The notes beneath the pieces are model-generated. The model did not search any database, was not told the DNA's origin, and saw only the letters and a list, made by a program, of their open reading frames with translations. This document shows, piece by piece, positions 57,240 to 64,000 of a stretch of DNA of 64,000 nucleotides. The DNA lies in NCBI GenBank assembly GCA_021234155.1, contig JAJEKV010000375.1, forward strand, positions 124,001-188,000, given 5' to 3'. Position numbers and translations under genes: made by a program. Within the stretch, counting starts at the first letter, position 1. The number at the start of each line of letters is the position of its first letter. The DNA is from Isoetes taiwanensis (lineage: Eukaryota > Streptophyta > Lycopodiopsida > Isoetales > Isoetaceae).

Positions 57240-57935
57240 AATAGAATAGAATAGAATAGAATAGATTTTTTATCGTCCATGGAGACTAATTGGCCTATGG
57301 GACCCAAACAAAAAGAGAGCAGCAAGCATATTATTGTCAGGATTAAAAATCCCCCGCCCCGAAGGGTTTTTGAGGGAAAAACCTTAGCAGTAATAAGTAT
57401 GTTGGTACACTGTACAATTGTATAGGACAATTCAATACTGTCCCGGAGGACACAACTGAGTTCATGCATCCATAACCTCCTGGAGGTTTGACCCCAACAA
57501 GCCCACGAACGCCGTATTCAATAACTCATGCAACGGCTGGCCAGTGACTAGTAACCGAACATACCGCGCTCGGATATGGGCAAACGCTGGGCAGATCTGG
57601 AGGGCATGACATTCATCTTCAATAACGCCCTGGTGGCAACACTAACAAAGCCTCTCCTCCCATGCTTCCCGAGTCCAACGCCATGTCTCAATGCGGAGAG
57701 GATGTGCACCTGTGCGAATGGAAGCTATAAGTCTGCACTTGTATATGGGCAAATGGGTGTACAAGTACAGGTGTGGGCTTCTCGTGAGCCTAGGATTGAC
57801 TTGCTGCTGATAGTGTGCCAGCTTAATGTGCGCCAGAGCATCTGCATCCCAGAGCTTGCGAAGGAAAGTAGCATCTAAGTACAGCTTTATGCATTGCGAT
57901 CCTTCCTTGTCGGTACCTGTACGCATTCGTTTGAG
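57240..57935 (-). mobile_element. 5'-truncated LINE with full 3' end and (CTATT)n tail
   Basis: The minus-strand ORF2 C-terminus (57926 to about 57440, one TAG in the Cys cluster: LC*CCHQGVIEDECHALQ) runs into the 3' UTR. The stem-loop there (57330-57400) has one outer mismatch. The terminal block GGGTCCCATAGGCCAATTAG..GGACGATAAAAAA follows, then about five ATTCT units. Second independent link between ORF2 and the tail. Confidence 0.8.
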
Positions 57936-58059
57936 AAAATATAGAGGAACGAACTGAAAATAACAGAGCTATCCAGCTTTAGTCTATCTTGCTTCAAAAA
58001 CCCAAGGATTAGTGTTGTTTCTTTCTCTGCATGTGATTGGTCATTAATGGCCACGACCA

Positions 58060-58098
58060 ATATAAAGAATAGAATAGAATAGTTTTTTAACGTCACAA
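58060..58098 (-). repeat. LINE extreme 3' end with (CTATT)n
   Basis: GACGTTAAAAAACTATTCTA plus further units only. Confidence 0.55.
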
Positions 58099-59705
58099 AA
58101 CACAACATCAATTTCCGAGCAACAAAACACAACATCAAAAGGCATCCCAACAAGTGTGCACCTATTGATAGATTGAACCACATCTAAGTCTACATTGCTT
58201 ACCTGTCTTGGTGCCACTGCTTATTCACCTAGAAAACGAACATCAAATCTACCGGATCATCCAAGTGATGAGAACAGGACAAAATGGTGCAGCAAATCAT
58301 CCAAGTGATGGCAGCGGCCATCACTGAACGAGAGCAACGGAACCCTAGAAAGTGGATTCTCGATGGTTGCATGTCAAGCGCATGAAGAATACAGAAAAAA
58401 TGCAAAGAGAAAATATATATATGGGTGAAACCATGGTAAGAAGATATTATGGGAGAGAAAAAAATTGTGTGCGCTCTGTAAATACATACTCTATACAGAC
58501 AAATGAATACATGCCCTAAATCATATGAAAACCGTTGTAAAAAAGCCGTACGAATCTACGTTTAGCGCGACGAACCATTTTTTGTGATATTCTTACGAAC
58601 GACAGGTTTTTGGCCTCTTCAACATTTTCCCATGAAACGTCATTCACATGGAAGACAGGTACTCTTCTTTATCTTGCCATGGCTAAATCTCCTCGGTATT
58701 TAAAAAGGTTTTAGAAAGAGCATTGTAATGCATAGTTTATCCGATGCTCTATGCAAAGGAATAAATGACCTCGAGCTTTTGGAATAATATCTAGATGGTT
58801 ATTTTTTTCCAAAGATATGCTTGTATATGCCTTCTTCCAAGGGAAAATTAGTCACTACCATGCACATATAAACTCAATTTGGGCACAATAGACCACAAAC
58901 TTATTTACTTGCTTCTTTGTCCAGAGAAAAAACTTGTAGCTATTGCAACAATTCGTACAGGATCCCACAAGCTATTAATTGAAACAGGTAGGCAAAAGAG
59001 GCCACAATTGCCACAAGAGGCAATATTATGTGCATGTTGCAAGTTATAGGTTATTGAAGATGAAAACCCATACACTTCTAAGATGTCCTACTTTTGTGAT
59101 GATCGGGAACCGTTATATGGCATTAACAATACATTTCCATGATTCCACAACTACTATCTGTGCATGACTTGGTATTATACACTCTTGAGGTTCTAGATAT
59201 GCATCTTCAGTTGTTGAGCCATCAACAGTCACTATAATCTTCCTTGTACAAACTAATTTATTATTAAATGTCTAGTATCATCATTACTGCAAAGATTTTT
59301 CCCTTGAAAGCCTTTCGAGGCATCTTATAGGTTAGTAGCTATGGTATGCCATTATTGCCATGAAACCTTCAGATTCAGACAATAGATTGATCGCTCACTT
59401 CAACTTTCAAAGATTCCTCTTGTGCTAAGAAATTCAGAGGTTCAACTCAGACTATCTTAACTTAGAAATTGGAATACCTTCAACTTAGAAATCATAGACT
59501 GCACAAAATATCAGCCAATTATTTGATCAAATATATGTCATTTGATTTCATTTAATAAGCATAATTTCATTAATTGTGGACTTTGGCTGAGTCCATATGA
59601 CTCCCAAATGGACCCGATTTTTTAGAATATAAGGGTTTTAATTAGTAGAATGATGCAAATTTTCGAAATGTGTGCAGGTAGGTGAGATGGCAGGTCTTGT
59701 ATCTA
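58099..59705. other. No gene recognised
   Basis: A possible 3' UTR scrap of the LINE family lies near 59283-59320 (TCATTACTGCAAAGATTTTT, CCCTTGAAAGCCTTTCGAGG). Otherwise nothing. Confidence 0.35.
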
Positions 59706-59963
59706 TTAAGCCAAAGAAGTGCGAACCGAGTTTGTGTCTCGCCCAAGCGCCTTCCAGAGACGCGTGGCCTCGCCATACGCTGGCGGATTCGCAAATCGCA
59801 GATAGTGTAGATTCATAGTCGTGCGGTCCGTAATGGTCCCAACCAGCGCAAATGATGGATTCACAATGAGTTTAAATACAATGCCATATCGCCGAGCCAA
59901 TATTAGCTCATGCGAATCGCCTTCAAAGTTGAGGTGCGAATCGAGATAAACCAAAAATGGCAC
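59706..59963 (-). CDS. Unrecognised 85-codon ORF
   Basis: The minus frame reads FEGDSHELILARRYGIVFKL, then VGTITDRTTMNLHYLRF and GEATRLWKALGRD to a stop. Composition looks protein-like, but no family is recognised and no splice partners were found. It may be a fragment of a larger element in this tract. Confidence 0.25.
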   Translation of the reverse strand: MPFLVYLDSHLNFEGDSHELILARRYGIVFKLIVNPSFALVGTITDRTTMNLHYLRFANPPAYGEATRLWKALGRDTNSVRTSLA

Positions 59964-60599
59964 GTAAGAAATGAGAAGCCAACTCGTGAAGCTCCTTCGT
60001 CGTGGAGAGTTGATGAAGGACGGCCGATGAGCCGGATCACCTCGCCAGGTAGAGCTGGAAGGTCGCTTGATTTCCTTGAAACGCCATATTTACGTAAGGC
60101 GTAAGCTCAAGAGGTTGCTTGAAAATGGAGGATGTTTGGTCGCACAACACTTTCCCGGCCGTTGTTTAAGAAGCTTTAAGGAAAAGAGGCAAACGTGTGG
60201 CTTTTGGTAACTAAACTCATCCTCGGCCTCCCTATCCGATGGGAGAATTGATGATGGGTCGGATCTGTCATGGCGACAAGCCATAATGCCATTTCCAACC
60301 GGGGATCTAATTGGCGATGGAACGGATATTGACCTAAACGTCCATGTTTAATATTATCTATTATTATATATTATCTTTTTCGATCAACTATCTCTTCGAG
60401 GCATGTTGTTTAGTTGATATTATTATCTACGTAATCCATCCATGTACTCCATTCCTATATGAATAGAATGTTTTTGTCTACATTGAGAACAGCCCAATGA
60501 CGTGCAATTTCGAACAAGAATATCGAGGCTCCAGCACTAAATTACCACCACTTTCCTTCGAGGAAATTGGCATCACCAATTTCCTTCGGGAATAGGCTC

Positions 60600-63420
60600 C
60601 CTGTAAACCTCATGACGCCGACTTTGCCCGGGATGGCTTGAAGCTAGTTGCATGAAGGCTTCCGCTTTGAGGAAAATAGGGCGCCGCCCACTTTCCTTCT
60701 TGCAGCAAAAGGAAAACGGTGAAAACGAGATCGTAACCAAGATAAGAACTGAAACATAACAACCGATTCATGGACAACAGTTACATCATCATATCATATA
60801 AAGTTATTAAATACATGAGTCATAGATTGTAATTATTGGTGATTCTATTAATCTCAAAAGCCTCGCGCTCCGGAACCCACACAATATGGATAGTAACATG
60901 ATACTCGCCGGGGGAGTCTTTCTTTCGACCAGTAGCTATACCATACAGCCAGGGATCGAGAGAGATCCCTTTCAACTCGCAGGCATAAAGATCGTCATAG
61001 GTCATAAGGCAAGTAAGGGTGTCAACATGGGGCCTGTGAACATGGCGAGACATGGCAGCGGAATGTGCTAAAAGCCGTCGAATGCAGCTATATATTTATA
61101 GCCAAGGAATTATTGATGACTACCGTAGCATTATTGGTTGTATATACGGGTGTACATCCAATAATCTTTGCGCAATACCTTCAATAATGATTGTGGGTAT
61201 AAATATATCTCAAACCAATTTTGACCATCAAATTTGGCCTTCGCTTCAGCCATGTGGTCTCATTACGGTCCCGAACGTGATTCCATCAACCGCAAGATGA
61301 ATCACTTAAAACTTCAAGCAAAGGCCGCGGCAGAGATACCCATGGAAGACTGGATGACCACGGTCGCTTCTAAATCCTCGCCATTATCCCGATCCCTTCG
61401 ACGCTATCATCCATCCGATATGGAATAGAGAGCATCAAATGTACATGATAGAGAAGATCGCCGGGTGTGCGGGTGAAAATGACTCAAGAGTCCCCTAAAT
61501 GAACGCTTTGTCATCTTGTTGTAATCGCATGTAATCATCTATGAGATAAAGTATTAGTACAACTTGTCTTCTATATGTGCAACTTGTCCAACATGTCCCG
61601 TGAAATTGGGCGCCCGCCTACTTTGCCCTTGAATGCTCATATCGATGATGCGCTTGAAATTGGGCGTCCGCTCAATTTCGTGGTCGCACATGTGTACCTT
61701 ATACGGTTACTGTTGCGCTTAGAATGTACGCCAATAATTGACATCAATAATTTCTCACGACTATAAAAGCAGCTCCACCGCATTCATCTCATGGCTTCTT
61801 TGCCGGATCGTCCGGAGAACATCCGATCCTTCAAGTGCTACTTGAGTTACAACGATATTTGCCAATTGCTATATGACCGGTGTTAGTCTTGATCCATGGC
61901 TCCAGTCCAAAGCAGATGGACTCGGCGAGTAATTGCGTGAAGCTCACTCATGTTGTGGTCCACCAGATGGCTTCCCGACGCCAGATCTTTGAGTGAATGG
62001 CATCGCTTTGGCTTGGCTGGACGTTAATTTTGACAGTGACTCTTTGTACACTCGGATATGTTAATGTACCGACAAGGATATAATAATGTTGTAAGGATGT
62101 AATAAGCATAGTCAATATTATATAATGTAACGACTTGAGTAATTCGAGGGGTCCGCTCTTTGATCTCCAATCGCTTCGCAGCCCACTTCACTTCATGTTT
62201 GATGGCGCTTATTGCGCAAAGAATTGGCCCGCCCAATTTATCAAGCGAGGATAGCTAAGTCAAATAAATTTAATAAAAGGCTATAGTTTCTAGGGTTAAC
62301 CAAATTCGGGCGCCCAATTTTGAGTTAGCAAAATGCTGCCCAATTTGGTTAGCAAAGTAAACTAGAGAAATTTAAGACAAGGAAATGAGTGCACAGCGTT
62401 ATCATTTCTGAAAAAAGAAGTATGAACAATTGTTATTAACATATTTCAACGTATTTTCAAATCATAAGTCGCTCATTCGATCAGGGGAGGCACATCTTAG
62501 AATGATCCCTATTGGGTTCTCCATGCGTGGGCCGAGGTTGTTGTGCTTTGCCTCTTTGATCAATTCCATTTTTTGCATAAAAATCTTCTGCCTCAGTTCC
62601 TCATTCTCATCATCATCCGCACCTTGATTGTTCCTTACGTGTTCGCCACCTCTTCCTCTACATCTTGGCTCATCGTGTTGGGGACCACATCCTCTCCATC
62701 CCCGATTGTCCCCCTTCCCGTGTTTCCATGACAACGACAGAGTCGCTCTCCTAGCAACCTCTTCCTCGAACTTTGAGGTCGCCCTCAATCATGTCCCCCG
62801 AGTATTCACCAGTCCCGGCCCCCTGCCGGTCGTTGATGTTGTTTTTCTTCTCCTAAATAGTTCCAAATCCACGAGAGCCTAGGGCAGCCAGCCCTTTTGA
62901 GCTCTACTTGAATCAAGGCGCTCTTGTCCTCGTCTCAATTGATTGCACTCGTTTATGGTTGTAGACGAGAACGGACAAGGTGTCTCTGGGGAAGTCGAGG
63001 TGAAGAGCATTTTTGGAAGTAGAGGCCTTCTTCTTTCCCTCTTTTTATCTTTCAGAGTGCCCGAGCTCTTGATTTTTTCTCGCCTAACATGACATCGAAG
63101 TTGCTCGAATATCTCGTGCACAAGCTTAATTTCCAGCTTCGCCCTGTCTCAAAAGACAATGTTTTATAGCCCTCAAGACACCGCCGCCTTCTTTTAAAAG
63201 CACCACCGAAAAGAAGTCGAGAACAAAGGCAACCTTCCAAAGATCAACTTCAGACTAGATAGGTGCACGCCCTACTTTCCAACCGATTTTGCACTGTGCA
63301 TTCCTCCCCACCGGGCCGCACTTTGTCGCACTAAGGTCGATACAAACCAATAAGTCGCATCGGAAAACAAATGTTAGAAACATTGATAGTCAATAAGCAA
63401 ATTGGGCGGGCCAATTTAAA
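60600..63420. repeat. Dispersed AATTGGGCG(C/G)CC palindromes
   Basis: GGGCGCCGCCCACTTTCC (about 60679), AAATTGGGCGCCCGCC (about 61604), AAATTGGGCGTCCGCTCAAT (about 61658), GAATTGGCCCGCCCAATTT (62221-62239), ATTCGGGCGCCCAATTTT (about 62305) and AAATTGGGCGGGCCAATTT (about 63399-63417). Confidence 0.6.
60820..61053 (-). CDS. Unrecognised 77-codon ORF
   Basis: Minus-strand frame with YDDLYACELKGISLDPWLYG and EYHVTIHIVWVPEREAFEIN, ending in a stop at 60820. The mixed composition is plausible for a real C-terminus. Upstream frames are not continuous. No function assigned. Confidence 0.25.
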   Translation of the reverse strand: MSRHVHRPHVDTLTCLMTYDDLYACELKGISLDPWLYGIATGRKKDSPGEYHVTIHIVWVPEREAFEINRITNNYNL

Positions 63421-63925
63421 ATGCATACCGCCGCACACCTGGATCGCAAATTCTTTTCGATGTCCGCTTTTTCTCGTAAATGCTGGGGAAACTTAGCATA
63501 TTGTTTTTGGATGGTCAATTAGCTGAAGCAAATATTTATTTCAGCATCGATGGCGAGTGGATGCGTCTCTCGCAACATACATTAGCTTGAGGACAAGACA
63601 TTGCAACTCCGAACTCTAGAGGTAGTCGCAGATTCGTAGGGGGTCCCGGTAGGGAACCAACCCAAACACTACCGCCACCGCCTATTGTCTTCATGGCGGA
63701 TAGGCACTCATTGAGGCGGTCACGTAATAAATATAGCTACCCAAGAAAGCCGCTGGTCCTCATCGTGCTTAGCCGGTCAAGGAATTTTTCATAATCTTCC
63801 TTTGGCCATTTCTTCATTATATCCAAGTCGAGATCCAATGAAGCGGCCGGCGTGTTTACCACGCCCACGCACAAACCTCGCTGACTAACGCGGGAAACAC
63901 TTGAAAGGTTTGCCACCCTCCTCAA
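62462..63925 (-). other. Discontinuous minus-strand ORFs, unrecognised
   Basis: Frames at 63925-63737 (contains IMKKWPKEDYEKFLDRLSTM), 63240-63052, 63121-62879 and 62788-62462 (Arg/Gly-rich, then ELRQKIFMQKMELIKEAKHN) are all on one strand. They could be parts of one decayed gag-like polyprotein. No motif settles this. Confidence 0.2.
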
Positions 63926-64000
63926 CCGCCCTAGAAGATATTCGCTACACTTTGTAGAGGGACTCTAAAGCTTTCCTTCTCCATCTCTTTGCGTCCTTCG
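63926..64000. other. Window end
   Basis: Nothing distinct; the unrecognised tract runs off the edge. Confidence 0.3.

Overview
The window looks like repeat-dense nuclear DNA of a land plant with a large genome. The evidence is the set of plant-type L1 retroelements (ORF1 with a DUF4283-like domain, ORF2 ending in a plant zf-RVT zinc finger), Ty3/gypsy remnants with initiator-Met-tRNA primer sites, Helitron-type 3' ends, GT-AG exons and tRNA-headed SINE-like pieces. The mix includes a second LINE family with an animal-L1-like ORF1 and microsatellite tails, and an FCP1-like phosphatase of a type I associate with bryophyte and fern genomes. This makes a fern or other non-seed plant my best guess, but the sequence alone does not prove it. 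There are no rRNA, CRISPR or bacterial-type operon features.

Layout. 1-6.5 kb: a doubtful exon, then an ORF1-only copy of the microsatellite-tailed LINE family and another tail copy ending in 20 perfect GAATT units. 6.5-7.4 kb: the one intact gene-like ORF, an FCP1/HAD phosphatase-like protein on the minus strand, with four near-identical palindromes just upstream. 9.8-14.2 kb: tail fragments, a LINE ORF2 C-terminal fragment, a SINE-like head and a Helitron 3' end. 14.5-20.2 kb: a full-length L1 with 16-bp target-site duplication and poly(A), disabled by stops and frameshifts. 21.3-21.6 kb: two well-spliced exons of an unrecognised minus-strand gene. 22.8-32 kb: tandem tRNA-like heads, GATA/GGTA microsatellites, a second Helitron end, and decayed L1 pieces. 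33.1-35.1 kb: an L1 with ORF1 but no ORF2. 38.3-45.6 kb: a nested stack in which a Ty3/gypsy remnant holds a truncated L1, which holds a palindrome-ended composite element; the gypsy remnant holds a second copy of that composite. 45.8-48 kb: another LTR-element 5' part. 49.4 kb: a 162-bp near-perfect palindrome. 53.2-54.4 kb: two inverted long-TIR MITE copies around a LINE tail. 55.7-58.1 kb: more LINE tails. 59.7-64 kb: an unrecognised, more GC-rich tract with recurrent AATTGGGCG palindromes.

The most interesting thread is a shared folded motif. The LINE family with variable microsatellite tails carries a conserved 3' stem-loop (outer stem CTTATTACTG/CAGTAATAAG, inner GGTTTT/AAAACC/GGGTTTT). 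The same architecture recurs inside the unrelated-looking composite elements at 39.0-39.7 and 43.2-43.8 kb. Those composites occur at two loci as the same head-to-tail pair (354 bp plus about 665 bp), with asymmetric inverted repeats and apparently no long target-site duplication. One copy interrupts an L1 reverse-transcriptase reading frame, so the insertion boundary can be read to about 3 bp.
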